Notes under the pieces: generated by a model
Databases searched by the model: none
What the model saw: only the letters and a program-made list of their open reading frames with translations
Told to the model about the DNA's origin: nothing
In this document: piece by piece, positions 11,201 to 17,733 of the stretch
Position numbering within the stretch: the first letter of the stretch is position 1
Layout of the letters: each line of letters opens with the position of its first letter
NCBI GenBank assembly: GCA_910583835.1
Contig: CAJTYM010000005.1
Location: forward strand, 61,985-125,984
DNA from: an uncultured Lachnospiraceae bacterium
GTDB taxonomy: Bacteria > Bacillota > Clostridia > Lachnospirales > Lachnospiraceae
Length of the DNA stretch: 64,000 nt
Direction of reading: 5' to 3'
Made by a program: the position numbers and the translations under genes

Positions 11201-11256
11201 GCTGCCTTATCCTGGTATTTACGCGCCATCACTTGAAATTCATCTAAAAAATTCAT
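2290..11256 (-). CDS. Non-ribosomal peptide synthetase, A-T-C-A-T-C-A-T-R, reductive release
   Basis: A 2988-residue assembly line. Adenylation domains carry TSGSTG motifs near residues 132, 1133 and 2153. Carrier domains have phosphopantetheine serines near 506 (GGDSI), 1529 (LTSIG) and 2540 (GGTSL). Condensation domains have intact HHxxxDG motifs near 680 (HHIIFDG) and 1699 (HHIISDG). From about 2615 to the end lies a thioester reductase of the NAD-binding_4/SDR kind (GANGFLGAH cofactor loop, YIDTK active site). Such reductases release the chain as an aldehyde or alcohol. Domains A2 and A3 keep the Asp that binds the alpha-amino group (FDAN, FDVS), but A1 has F-V-V-L at that place (Val180), so the starter may not be an ordinary alpha-amino acid. 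Start ATG follows AAGGAGGAG. The upstream kinase gene ends 115 bp away. A tripeptide-like aldehyde, alcohol or cyclised imine is the expected product class (inference). Confidence 0.95.
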   Translation of the reverse strand: MNFLDEFQVMARKYQDKAALADCNGQRVTTYGELNALSGRIAAKLVQSGEMSNKAVVVCMGRKMEYIAAELGILMAGAAFVPVLPEYPKERISYIREDCQAEAVIDDKWLSDIGNYEPIQPLAREDKSRAMLIYTSGSTGRPKGIVHSMDSFTQAVWRNRNVLYIDENDVQAAGAPMSFVVLLLEYFAVFSRGGCSHILPEETRKDVRLLADYYAAHGITCAFISPQMLRLFKNKSQTLKKVMTGSERVSMLAGDGYELYNTYGSSETAVVVLRYKIEEPMENTPIGKPLDGVEIFLLDEDGKEVADGEEGEICVKGVFAESYLNLEEQSAKTFIKQEDGSVLLHTGDIGRRLPDGNYVYVNRKDWMVKINGQRVETGEIELRISSMPEAENAVVKAFEDENGQNYLCAYYVSEKEIEAERIRAYLQQTLPDYMIPRFFKRLDSLPKNANGKLDRTVLLPPGLDEYKTAYQEPLNEREKRICQGFEEVLHCGRVGVNDDFFKLGGDSINVLKLAEFLSDIALAPEMVLRGRMPAKIAALLAVEQEDRLEKSAGEREEYVLTDSQLGVYLECINDPRATMYNIPMCCELPAEIDMEKFKDAVKKAVSMHPSFGVNIALSKGKPVMCLHPEYLRAEVSEWETEDIEAVKRTFVRPFRLEGEPLYRMALYRSGKKCYFLFDVHHIIFDGTSVKVFLDEISQLYRGEEPEAEEISLMDLSVYEETLKDTAKYQKAREYFASKLAGEDFGDALIKDYKNKTVTPASNEVRISLGGELSAMAVEQFVRQRGISENTLFLGAFSYALGKFSGESKSLFCTVNNGRHTVNMTNSLGMFVRTLPICHSWEESASVEAYLQDFQEEFYEVMNHDCISFAELAKDYGIASDILFVYQGEMFQGLSLNGGQYAAEPLATGDVQADVSVMVMKQEGGYEVSLEYRTDLYREETARGLLNMLLQVLKGMLINGSLGQIALASELDLQILDRFNETEVPYDSSKTVIDLFREQAQKTPDHTAVVYTDRSYTYAQVDEMSDRLAAYVAGLGIGREEVVSVLIPRCEYMAIASIGVSKSGAAYQPLDPSYPKERLAFMMEDSAAKLLIADEELLPLVPEWKGKVLLTKDIPGLPGAEQLPEPPKPEDLFILLYTSGSTGVPKGCMLEHRNLAAFCDGYRRNYEFTEESRAAAYASYGFDANMMDMYPTLTSGAELHIIDESIRLDLNALYEYFEEKGITNVFMTTQIGRAYATSMLSGAARSGGAANGKKTALKYLLMGGEALTPFTPEGSTHYLNVYGPTECTILTTTYPFEKYEEDLPIGKPLPNVKLYIVDSLGRRVPVGVPGELCISGVHVSRGYLNRPEKTAEVYADNPYSNLPEYRRLYHTGDIVRYLPDGNIQFIGRRDGQVKIRGFRIELTEVEEIIRRFPGIKDATVAAFDEPSGGKYIAAYVVSDEKVDVEAMNAFIEESKPPYMVPAVTMQIDKIPLNQNQKVNKRALPKPERKQEDLVLPEGEVQQKIFDCVAEVIGHREFGVNTDIYKAGLTSIGAVKLNVLLSDAFEGAVIRNKDLKEHDTVEKLEKFLAGSNREETFEKQELYPLTQTQNGIFVECAANPGSTIYNIPFLFRLGGNVDLQRLKKAIEETVEAHSYIKTTLMLDDDGDIWQKRNDELAFEAEICGELHKEELVKPYQILGDRLFRIQLFDTPDGKYLFLEFHHIISDGESCGIFLRDMNEAYGGKSPAKEKFSGYEVALVEQKALQGQEYALAKQYYDSIFEGCDTDFLPTKDRREETPGLGMYHRSDETDMEALRRFCTEQKITLNTLFTAAFGFVTGRYVYKDEAVFTTIYNGRNDSRLSSTINMLVKTLPVYCNLDGEKEIGSYLKETGEQLMNSMNADIYSFAEISRAYGIKADIMFAFQGDNFQFEEIAGEKAVSEPLSLDTAKAPLSIDVLVNENEVCYQVEYRSDMYEERTIAGLVDSLAVAVQEFQTRKQLKEVCMVSDKARRELDSYNQTEHAVEQTTANVLFERQAALYPDKTAVIACGRSLTFRELNENANKIANRLLDMGLSIEQMVGVMLPRTVDVYAARQGIMKAGGAFLPIDPEYPDERISYILEDSRAEFVLMPGEIARERKMLIGNLSAKVLILEELLAEDGNTENPKVDIKPENLCYCIYTSGSTGKPKGVMIEHRNLVNYVDDNPYNVEAQSYVYNATVSLAFAAITFDVSILEECIPLYHGITVCMANEEEIHNPLALSKLILENGVDMMTCTPSFLINIIDMPEMKKALSQIKVFNVGAEAFPEALYDKIMALGTNAITFNGYGPTETTIGCAFDQVTGDKITIGKPMANIKMVMIDKYRNLLPAGVPGELLIIGNGVGRGYVGKPEMTADKFIQFEGMNAYRSGDLAKWNHHGKIEFMGRMDNQVKLRGLRVELDEIENVMNQYPTVKSSVVLVKEKDSNQFLCGYFVAESQVEKQNLTCFMQKYLTPYMVPSVLMQLPELPLTNNGKVNKRALPEPEYTVENKNYVKPRTELQRKLCEIFEMALGVEQIGIEDDFFENGGTSLSASKVAMKCMSAGIQVAYADLFDYKTPLELERHIQEQQGVSVAAEGEEKSSEGQGALEQVMSRNVVEHVDEIKPAALGNVLLTGANGFLGAHILKNMIDNEDNTIYCLMRKGKASTLEKRLKSMLVYYFSNPYEELFGSRIQLIEGDITDAAKVDSLEQYDFGRVINCAACVKHFSADDTLEQVNYQGVLNLIRLCEKTGRELIQISTVSIAGENVGGKFPQEKKLHEHELYFGQSLSNKYIDTKFRAEKAVLEAAAQGMKGKVIRVGNLMSRVSDGEFQINSVTNGFMRTLRGYVALGRFPVSMLDTPTEFSPIDSTAEAIVKLSAVQGEFTVFHAYSSYLIQMADVIEQMNASGILVETVSDEEFQQSLLAALEDEEKNELISGLIAYASSDADNSTVYIDADNSFTTKALYRLGFKWPMPDSVYLKNALTALETLGFFDGRL

Positions 11257-11371
11257 TCTTCTCCTCCTTGAAAATAATATGTAAATTCTATTTTATTCAA
11301 CATGCAGCATACTATGAATTTCCCTATTTTGAAATTCTTAGTGCCAAAAGTTCCCCCTCACTGACCAAATA

Positions 11372-12667
11372 CTACGTTGGAAGATTCAGCAGAATCCTTG
11401 TCACAAACTTCCCATCCTCCACGGCAAAATCCGTCTCCCCATCATAGTTGGAAGCCGCCTTAATGATGCTGCGCACGCCTATGCCGCCGCCCTTCTCCGA
11501 TTGCGGCAGTCCCTTGCGAAAAACTACCTCTTCTGTGCTTGTATTTCTGCACTGAATAATAATCTTGTTTCTTTTTTGGGCAATATAAATGTCAATTATC
11601 TGCTGCTGCAGCCTGGAAGCAATGCAGCCATGAATGGCATTTTCAAACACATTTGCCAGAATCGCCACCCAGTCGATATCCCGGACCGGGAGGTCTTCAG
11701 CCACCCTCACATCCATTGCCACCTCAATATTGTAGCTTCTGGCTTTCTTGGCATAAGCTGACAATATGCTGTTTACCGCCCGGTTTCTGCTAATAGCGCT
11801 TACTTTCCACTTTTCCACATCCTCCCCATACTGTTCGAGATACGCAAGAAGCTCCTCCTCCTCACCCTTGCTGACATATTCCTTAATCAGCAGGATATGG
11901 TGACGCATGTCATGACGGATACGCGCTGCCTCTTGCTCCGATTCCCTCATAAACTCCATCTGCTGATGCAGCAGCTGTTCATTTACCTCCAATAATTCCT
12001 TTTCCGCCTGATAGTAATGTTCCTGCCCTAAATGAATATATAAATGAAGGATGGCATACTGCAGGACTCCCGCCATAAACAGAATCAGAAACGCCCGCAC
12101 CATATTAAAAACAGAAAAACCTTGAAGATTGGGCCAGTAAGCCATAATCGCACCCAACATCACCGATACAAAAAGAGTTGCCGCACTGAACAAATCCATC
12201 TCCTGAATCAGGAAATCCACGCCGTTCAAAAACTGCCTCCGAAACTTGAACCAGGTAAAAATAAGGATAACCACCATGCAAATGAAACGAACAAAAATAT
12301 CTATCCATAAGTTCCCTCCGTACCACCAGCGTGCAACATCCACACCGCAAAACGTGCAAACGGAAAACAGATAAAATGCCAATGCCATTTTATACAAAGA
12401 CAGATAGATTACCTCGCTGCTCATTAAGCTGCAGAAAACCCCAATAACCGGAAGCACAGATAATGCTGCAAATTGCACAAAACTGCCAGTTGCAAACAGA
12501 TACCAACAGCTATACCCGGCTATCAGCGATAGACCGAAAATGATATAACTGCATACTGTTTTCTTCATAGAAAACCTTGGACGGTCCAACATCAGAAAAA
12601 AGGAAAGCATCAGAACCACGCTGATGGTATTTCGCAAAAAAGCAATCCAAAAAGAACCTCCCAACAT
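11372..12667 (-). CDS. GHKL-type (AgrC-like) sensor histidine kinase
   Basis: The 431-residue protein has about six or seven hydrophobic segments in its first 210 residues and a cytoplasmic coiled region. The phospho-acceptor motif RHDMRHH (His252) is followed by the GHKL ATPase domain, with an N-box near WVAILANVFENAIHGC and a glycine box near SEKGGGIGVRSII. This is the AgrC/ComD layout, a class that usually senses secreted peptides. ATG at 12667 follows AGGAGGGTG. Its regulator lies upstream but is separated by a terminator, and a LytTR operator promoter sits between the two, so kinase and NRPS can be induced apart from the regulator. There are no agrB or agrD genes nearby, which leaves the signal open; the product of the neighbouring NRPS is a natural candidate (inference). 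Confidence 0.88.
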   Translation of the reverse strand: MLGGSFWIAFLRNTISVVLMLSFFLMLDRPRFSMKKTVCSYIIFGLSLIAGYSCWYLFATGSFVQFAALSVLPVIGVFCSLMSSEVIYLSLYKMALAFYLFSVCTFCGVDVARWWYGGNLWIDIFVRFICMVVILIFTWFKFRRQFLNGVDFLIQEMDLFSAATLFVSVMLGAIMAYWPNLQGFSVFNMVRAFLILFMAGVLQYAILHLYIHLGQEHYYQAEKELLEVNEQLLHQQMEFMRESEQEAARIRHDMRHHILLIKEYVSKGEEEELLAYLEQYGEDVEKWKVSAISRNRAVNSILSAYAKKARSYNIEVAMDVRVAEDLPVRDIDWVAILANVFENAIHGCIASRLQQQIIDIYIAQKRNKIIIQCRNTSTEEVVFRKGLPQSEKGGGIGVRSIIKAASNYDGETDFAVEDGKFVTRILLNLPT

Positions 12668-12707
12668 AGTCCGCCACCCTCCTTTGACAAAATACTATTT
12701 GGGTTCA

Positions 12708-12770
12708 ATAATATCATCGGCAACAGGGAAATTCCACAAACTGGGACAAGCGGCAATTTTTTGGGGACAA
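12708..12770 (-). promoter_or_regulatory. LytTR-type operator plus -10 promoter (copy B), drives kinase-NRPS-MATE
   Basis: The minus strand holds TTGTCCCCA (12770-12762) and TTGTCCCAG (12749-12741), 21 bp start to start, then 27 bp to TATTAT (12713-12708), with TGA just before the -10. Sequence and every spacing match copy A at 356-418. It lies 41 bp upstream of the kinase start. The LytTR protein encoded next door is the obvious ligand. Confidence 0.78.
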
Positions 12771-12812
12771 AAAGACAGGCAACCACCTGATTCAGGGTAT
12801 AGCCTGTCTTTT
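12770..12812. terminator. Bidirectional terminator between regulator and kinase
   Basis: An AAAGACAGGC arm pairs with GCCTGTCTTT around a 21-nt loop, flanked by A and T runs on both sides. It lies just after the LytTR regulator stop (12826), so it splits the regulator transcript from the kinase-NRPS operon. It touches the distal operator repeat. Confidence 0.75.
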
Positions 12813-12825
12813 CTTATTTCATCTC

Positions 12826-13563
12826 TTATTTCATTTCTTCTCTATTATCAAAATAATAGGCAAAATACTCCTTCTTAAATTCTGCTGCCTTGTTCCGCGG
12901 TATGTAAATGGTACGCCCATTATCCATGACAATCTCCTCCCGCTCCACGGAAAGAATATGGTTCATATTCAGGATATAAGAACGTCCGCATCTGCCGAAC
13001 TGAGGGAAACGCTCCAATAGTTCCCAGAGCTTTACTGCCGTCATGCGCACCCTGTGTTCCTCCTCCGTCATATAAAAAATCTGGTAATTTTTCTGCGATT
13101 CACAATAGACAATATTGTCCAGCTGAATCTGCCGCAGCCCGCCGGCAACTTTAATCATCACCTGGCTTTCTTCCAACCTGCGAATCTGTCCTATGGCTGA
13201 ATCCATGGCATGGAAAAAACGTTCCCCATCCAGAGGCTTTACAAGATACTGAATAGCGTCAACCCCATATGCTTCCAGCGCAAACTCCGTTGACGTGGTA
13301 AGAAAGATTATTGGCATACACAGCCCCAGCTTCCTTACTTCTTTCGCAGCCTCTATGCCGGTTCTGCCAGACATAAATATATCCAGAAGCAAAATATCCG
13401 GCGCATACCCCTCTTCCCTAATCCGCTGCAGCAATTCCTCCGCGCTGGTGAATCGTTCCGTCCTATATTCTAACGCCTGCTTCCTATCCTGATAACTTAC
13501 CAGAAAACCTTCAATCTGGTCAAGTTCTTTTCCCTCATCATCACATAATGCTATCGAGTACAA
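12826..13563 (-). CDS. LytTR-family response regulator (AgrA-like)
   Basis: The 245-residue protein has a receiver domain (residues 1-120, with CDDE acidic pocket, phospho-Asp in DILLLDIF, and a Lys in YLVKPL) and a LytTR DNA-binding domain (about 140-240, ending PRNKAAEFKKEYFAYYF). The start is a TTG at 13563, about 11 bases after GGAGG. It is the cognate partner of the GHKL kinase downstream. LytTR domains bind paired 9-bp direct repeats two turns apart; two such operators with the same geometry occur in this window (356-418 and 12708-12770), which gives a direct prediction of its targets. Its own promoter region has no such repeat, so it is probably made constitutively. Confidence 0.9.
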   Translation of the reverse strand: MYSIALCDDEGKELDQIEGFLVSYQDRKQALEYRTERFTSAEELLQRIREEGYAPDILLLDIFMSGRTGIEAAKEVRKLGLCMPIIFLTTSTEFALEAYGVDAIQYLVKPLDGERFFHAMDSAIGQIRRLEESQVMIKVAGGLRQIQLDNIVYCESQKNYQIFYMTEEEHRVRMTAVKLWELLERFPQFGRCGRSYILNMNHILSVEREEIVMDNGRTIYIPRNKAAEFKKEYFAYYFDNREEMK

Positions 13564-13642
13564 CTTTTCTACATCCTCCGCTTTCCTGTCAACACTTGCT
13601 GTCTTTTTCTTGTTGCGACATAATGTGCATTATCTAATCTAA

Positions 13643-13666
13643 GGAAACGCTTTCATCAGCGTTTCC
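13643..13666 (-). terminator. Terminator after the DUF362 gene
   Basis: The hairpin GGAAACGCT / AGCGTTTCC has a 6-nt loop and lies about 70 bp past the stop of the DUF362 gene. The following bases in the minus direction are T-rich but not a clean T run. Confidence 0.55.
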
Positions 13667-13737
13667 CTAATATTATAAAGTGATGTAGATGAAAAAGCAA
13701 CTGATTTCCTGCGGAAGAATTTTCTTGGCATGTTCTT

Positions 13738-15294
13738 TCAATGCAAAATCTGGATAAGTTCGATTCCTTCCTTTTTCCCTAGATTCCGGCTGTATTTCCT
13801 GCTGATTGGATGATTCCAATGTTCATGCACGCCCAGATTTCCAACATTCTTCCCATTCCCATTTTGGTATGCATTGCCGGAGGGCGCAGTCTTTACCAGC
13901 CCAGCTTCATGCAGATAATTTTCCACTGTTGCATTATCTTTTAAACTGCCATTATTGTTGGTGACGGTCGGCTCATTCATCAAAAAGTCCGCCCCCACCG
14001 AATCAATTGCCACTGGATCCTGAGACACAAACACACTGGAAGTATATCCGCCATTAAACGGATATTGCCGCCATCTGGCATTGCTGCCCACGATGTCATC
14101 GCCCTCCGACGGCGCGCAAATCAAGGCGTCCAGCATATAGAAAACGGTTTTGCCTCCCAATTGATAGTTTGCCATCAAGTCCACCAGCGGACTATAGACC
14201 CCCATCTCATCCATGGTCAGGAACTGATGGAGGTTTGCCCCTTCCGGCGGACGCATCTCATTGCCATTGATAAAAGAGCCAAAATGGTTTTTCCCACAGA
14301 GCGTAATCCCATAGCTATGCCCTTTTAAATTGGCAAGGTTCATGACATATTGGGCTTCTGTCACACAAGTTGGCAGGTAATTGACAGCTCCTTTAAATTT
14401 ATAAGACCAGTTAATCGGGCTGTCTTTGTCCGCTACGCCGTTGTTCCTGCCTACAAAATTCACGCCCTTTAATTCACCTTCCGTACACATATTTACCATG
14501 TACGCTGGAAAGATGCGCGAAACATCATAAACCGTAATGTCGGCAGGATTCACACCCGCATCCTTTACCAGGGAGAGCAAAAAGCATTTCAGCAGTACCG
14601 GATTGGTATAACTCATCTTCGTCCTGCCGCTGTCATCATCGTCAAACACGCCAGACCCATTGATATTCGCCTTAATCGCAATCTTTTGACCTTTTTGGTA
14701 TCCTTTTTTGCCATTGCCGTTCCTCTTATTATGTGCTTTAAAAAGATTTGTCCAGCCTTTCTTTACCTTCTTGGAACCTCCCAGAGATGCCACGCTCTCC
14801 CTGACCATTTTTAAGACCGTTTTTTCATCAAAATTTGCAGTTTTCCACCAATAACCCTTTCCATTCCACTCTACCGCCTGGGGATTATAGCTCCATACCA
14901 CCCGCCCGGGCTTCGCCCCTATGCCCTTTCCGTATGGCACATGCTGTGGATACACGCTTTTGGCATTTTTCACAGTTACAGAAACCTTGAGCCGCTTTGT
15001 TGTTTTTTTGCCTGACACTCTGTAACTGATATGGCAGGCAATGACGGCGTTTCCCGCTTTCTGCCCGGTAACTGTCCCATTTTTCACGACAGCAATTTTT
15101 TTATTGCTGCTCCTCCAGGAAATCGTGGCATTGGAGGGTTTGTTTTTTATCTTTATATTTTTGGAAATTCCGACACGCAAGGTTATTTTCCTTGCGCTGA
15201 GTCTCGGCACATTTCCCTTTGCTGCACCATAAGCCGGGGATGCACCGGAGAATATCAGCGCAACTGCCAGCAATATGCATAAAATCCTCTTCAT
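13738..15294 (-). CDS. Secreted Ig-like (Big_2) plus DUF362 domain protein
   Basis: A signal peptide (MKRILCILLAVALIFSGASP) leads into a Big_2 Ig-like domain at about 35-110 (ISWRSSNKKIAVVKNGTVTG, then TKRLKVSVTV). The rest, about 115-500, is a DUF362-type domain (DITVYDVSRIFPAYMV, NLKGHSYGITLCGKNHFG, DALICAPSEGDDI, DPVAIDSVGADFL). DUF362 members are usually cytosolic or ferredoxin-linked proteins of unknown activity; here the domain sits behind an export signal and an adhesive-type module. The ATG at 15294 is preferred over the in-frame TTG at 15297; a GGGGG stretch lies upstream. It appears to be a single-gene unit ending at the hairpin near 13650. The molecular role is unknown. Confidence 0.8.
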   Translation of the reverse strand: MKRILCILLAVALIFSGASPAYGAAKGNVPRLSARKITLRVGISKNIKIKNKPSNATISWRSSNKKIAVVKNGTVTGQKAGNAVIACHISYRVSGKKTTKRLKVSVTVKNAKSVYPQHVPYGKGIGAKPGRVVWSYNPQAVEWNGKGYWWKTANFDEKTVLKMVRESVASLGGSKKVKKGWTNLFKAHNKRNGNGKKGYQKGQKIAIKANINGSGVFDDDDSGRTKMSYTNPVLLKCFLLSLVKDAGVNPADITVYDVSRIFPAYMVNMCTEGELKGVNFVGRNNGVADKDSPINWSYKFKGAVNYLPTCVTEAQYVMNLANLKGHSYGITLCGKNHFGSFINGNEMRPPEGANLHQFLTMDEMGVYSPLVDLMANYQLGGKTVFYMLDALICAPSEGDDIVGSNARWRQYPFNGGYTSSVFVSQDPVAIDSVGADFLMNEPTVTNNNGSLKDNATVENYLHEAGLVKTAPSGNAYQNGNGKNVGNLGVHEHWNHPISRKYSRNLGKKEGIELIQILH

Positions 15295-15345
15295 CAATAA
15301 ACACCCCCGGATTGATTTATTTTATTACAGCCAGCTTGCCATTAA

Positions 15346-16323
15346 TTACTGCAGATTTTCCTTAAAAAAGCTTTCCATCTTATCAAACGGAATCACTTCC
15401 AGGTTATCGTATAAATCTGTATGCACTGCATCCGCAATAATCATCAACTCTTTGTTGTCGCCTTTGAGCCTCTTATATGCATCTCTGCTAAAATAACAGG
15501 AATGGGCTTTCTCTCCGTGAATCAGCAGAACCGCACTGCGGATTTCCTTTGCATACTGCAAAATCGGCATATTCAGGAAAGACAGCGCAGACGTCACATT
15601 CCAGCCGCCATTGGAATTGAGGGAACGCGCATGGTAACCACGCTCCGTTTTGTAATAAGCATGGTAATCCTTAAAATAGAACGGCGCATCCTCTGGCATC
15701 GGGTCAGCGACACCGCCGGCAAGCGCATAAGTCCCATTTTTGTAATCCTCGATTCTCTGGGCGTTCATAGCCTTACGCTTCTCATAGCGGGCATTTTCAC
15801 TATCCTCCTCATCAAAATACCCTTTTGCATTCACACGCGTCATATCATACATCGTCGAGGCAACCGTTGCCTTGATTCTGGTGTCAATCGCCGCCGCATT
15901 GATTGCCATACCGCCCCAGCCACAGATACCGATGATACCAATCCTCTCCGAATCCACACTTTCCTGCAAAGAAAGGAAATCCACCGCCGCCTGAAAATCC
16001 TCGGTATTGATATCCGGCGAAGCCACATAGCGGGGCTCTCCGCCGCTCTCGCCCGTAAAAGATGGGTCAAAGGCAATCGTAAGGAAGCCGTGCTCTGCCA
16101 TCGTCTGTGCATACAGGCCTGCTGCCTGCTCTTTTACCGCGCCAAAAGGTCCGCACACCGCAATGGCTGCCAGTTTGCCGGAAGCATTTTTCGGCACATA
16201 CATATCCGCTGCCAATGTGATGCCGTAACGGTTGTGGAACGTTACCTTGCTGTGGTCTACCTGCTCGCTTTGGGGAAATGTCTTATCCCACTCAGCCACC
16301 AATTTTAATTCCTCATTCTTCAT
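15346..16323 (-). CDS. Alpha/beta hydrolase, dienelactone hydrolase-like
   Basis: A 325-residue protein that starts at ATG 16323, where GGAGGA precedes it by about 8 bases, rather than at upstream in-frame codons. It has an alpha/beta-hydrolase fold: nucleophile elbow in IGICGWGGMA, a Cys or Gly-rich variant of GxSxG, an acid near AVLLIHGEKAHS, and a C-terminal His in IADAVHTDLYD. The elbow residue is Cys, as in dienelactone hydrolases. Proteins of this group are often next to and controlled by a divergent LysR regulator, and a LysR remnant with a T-N11-A dyad lies upstream here. The substrate is unknown. Confidence 0.8.
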   Translation of the reverse strand: MKNEELKLVAEWDKTFPQSEQVDHSKVTFHNRYGITLAADMYVPKNASGKLAAIAVCGPFGAVKEQAAGLYAQTMAEHGFLTIAFDPSFTGESGGEPRYVASPDINTEDFQAAVDFLSLQESVDSERIGIIGICGWGGMAINAAAIDTRIKATVASTMYDMTRVNAKGYFDEEDSENARYEKRKAMNAQRIEDYKNGTYALAGGVADPMPEDAPFYFKDYHAYYKTERGYHARSLNSNGGWNVTSALSFLNMPILQYAKEIRSAVLLIHGEKAHSCYFSRDAYKRLKGDNKELMIIADAVHTDLYDNLEVIPFDKMESFFKENLQ

Positions 16324-16423
16324 CGAAAATTCCTCCATTCCTCTTAAATTTAATAAGTTTCTATTAATCAAATTGTAAGGTCTCCGGCATGAAATAGCAA
16401 ATGCTTAAATTACAAACCATGTT

Positions 16424-16438
16424 ATGCCTTTGAGGCAT
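16424..16438. promoter_or_regulatory. LysR-type T-N11-A dyad
   Basis: The perfect palindrome ATGCCT-TTG-AGGCAT contains T-N11-A, the standard LysR recognition form. It lies between the divergent hydrolase gene and the LysR remnant. A second, longer dyad (GATGCCA ... TGGCATC, 16490-16522) lies 50 bp away and shares the TGCC core. Confidence 0.55.
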
Positions 16439-16577
16439 TAGATATCTTCGTTAGCAGGTCACCCCCTCTCATTGCGGAGATTAATGATTGATGCCAATAT
16501 CCCAATAAGATATAATGGCATCATATCAAAAATTATTAACTGCATTTTTATTATTTTAGGAAAGGAATCCTAAACTG

Positions 16578-17189
16578 GTGGCACAGATTGCCAAAGACCT
16601 GCGTGACACCTATCCCAACATACATTACCATCTGTACAGCGGCAACTCGGAAGATGTCACGGAACGCCTTGACAAAGGGCTTTTAGATTTCGGCATTTTA
16701 ATCCAGCCCGCAAATATTGCCAAATACGATTATATAAGTATCCCGGCAAAAGATACCTGGGGCGTAATCATGCGAAAAGACAGCCCCCTGGCAGAGAAAG
16801 ATTATATCTGCAAAGAAGATTTGCTTGATGTCCCCCTGATTTGTTCCCGGCAGGCTATCTGCCAGAAACGTCCCGGGAATAAATTTGCCGATTGGTTTGG
16901 GGATGATTTTGATAAACTGGATATCGTCACGACCTTTAACCTGATATATAATGCCGCTATTATGGTGGAGGCGGGCATTGGCTACGCCGTGACAATCGAT
17001 AAGATAACGAACACCTCAGAAGACAGCAGCCTGTGTTTCCGTCCGCTAAGGCCACAGCTTGATTCCGGGCTTGATATCGTCTGGAAAAAATATCAGGTCT
17101 TTTCCTCCGCAGCAGAGATATTTCTAGAACGGCTGCGGCAGGATTTTGCAAAACAGACCAACCTATCTCCTGTCACCCCTCACGGATAA
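16578..17189 (+). pseudogene. LysR regulator remnant: effector-binding domain only
   Basis: The 203-residue frame opens with GTG after AAAGGA and matches only the LysR substrate-binding fold: VAQIAKDLRDTYPNIHYHLYSGNSEDVTERL, then LLDFGILIQP, VMRKDSPLAEKD-like segments and GIGYAVTID. The N-terminal winged helix-turn-helix and linker (about 90-100 residues) are missing, and I saw none of it in the 250 bp upstream. It cannot bind DNA in the usual way, although a short translated effector-binding protein remains possible. The intact T-N11-A dyad upstream marks the former operator. Its end overlaps the convergent phosphatidyltransferase gene by 17 bp. Confidence 0.7.
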
Positions 17190-17733
17190 TACGGATATGG
17201 AACTGCAGGTATTTTATCTGGGAAAACACCATGAATGCCGCCATGACCGCCATAATAAGTTTTGCTGCCCACAGAGGGATATTCCAAAACAGCAGCAAGG
17301 CAAACAGCCCGGCATCCAAGACTGCCGTGCAGATTTTCCCATACCACTGCGCCCCATTCCAGACATGTTTCTTCTTTTTCAGATAGATACCCATAAGCAG
17401 CATATAGCCCTCCTTCAAAAGAAACAGGATGACAAGCGCATACATCAGCGGATAACGGAAAGACACTGCCAGTATCAAAGTCCCCTGCGTCAGCTTGTCC
17501 GCCATAGGATCCAGCGCCTTTCCGAATTCCGTTATCATGTCAAACCGCCTGGCTATCCTGCCATCAAAGAAATCTGTAAGGAACGATACTGCAAGCACCG
17601 CAAATGCCGCAGCATATTCCCTGGCAGTCTTGGCATGGGTATACAGTATCAGAAATACCGGGAGCATCAGTATACGGAAATATCCCATCAGGTTGGGAAT
17701 GCTGAAATATTCTTTAAACCATTTTTTCTTCAT
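17173..17733 (-). CDS. CDP-alcohol phosphatidyltransferase (PgsA/cardiolipin-synthase type)
   Basis: A 186-residue membrane protein with the full family signature D-x2-D-G-x2-A-R-x8-G-x3-D-x3-D (TDFFDGRIARRFDM followed by EFGKALDPMADK). It transfers a phosphatidyl group from CDP-diacylglycerol to an alcohol such as glycerol-3-phosphate. About five hydrophobic segments are seen, and the length fits PgsA-like enzymes. ATG 17733 follows GAGGGAAACAA; the in-frame upstream TTG lacks a good ribosome site. It stands alone, convergent with the LysR remnant. Whether this is the housekeeping PgsA or a second copy cannot be decided here. Confidence 0.85.
   Translation of the reverse strand: MKKKWFKEYFSIPNLMGYFRILMLPVFLILYTHAKTAREYAAAFAVLAVSFLTDFFDGRIARRFDMITEFGKALDPMADKLTQGTLILAVSFRYPLMYALVILFLLKEGYMLLMGIYLKKKKHVWNGAQWYGKICTAVLDAGLFALLLFWNIPLWAAKLIMAVMAAFMVFSQIKYLQFHIRIIREG

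Noticed and set aside
11257..11371. A third LytTR operator directly upstream of the NRPS
   Set aside because: Only TTCCCCCTC in the wrong orientation and without a paired repeat was found, so the NRPS is more likely read through from the kinase promoter.
12105..12359. Possible small peptide (AgrD-like) gene inside or near the kinase gene
   Set aside because: The frame is a shadow of the kinase coding sequence, with no ribosome site and no AgrD-like cysteine context.
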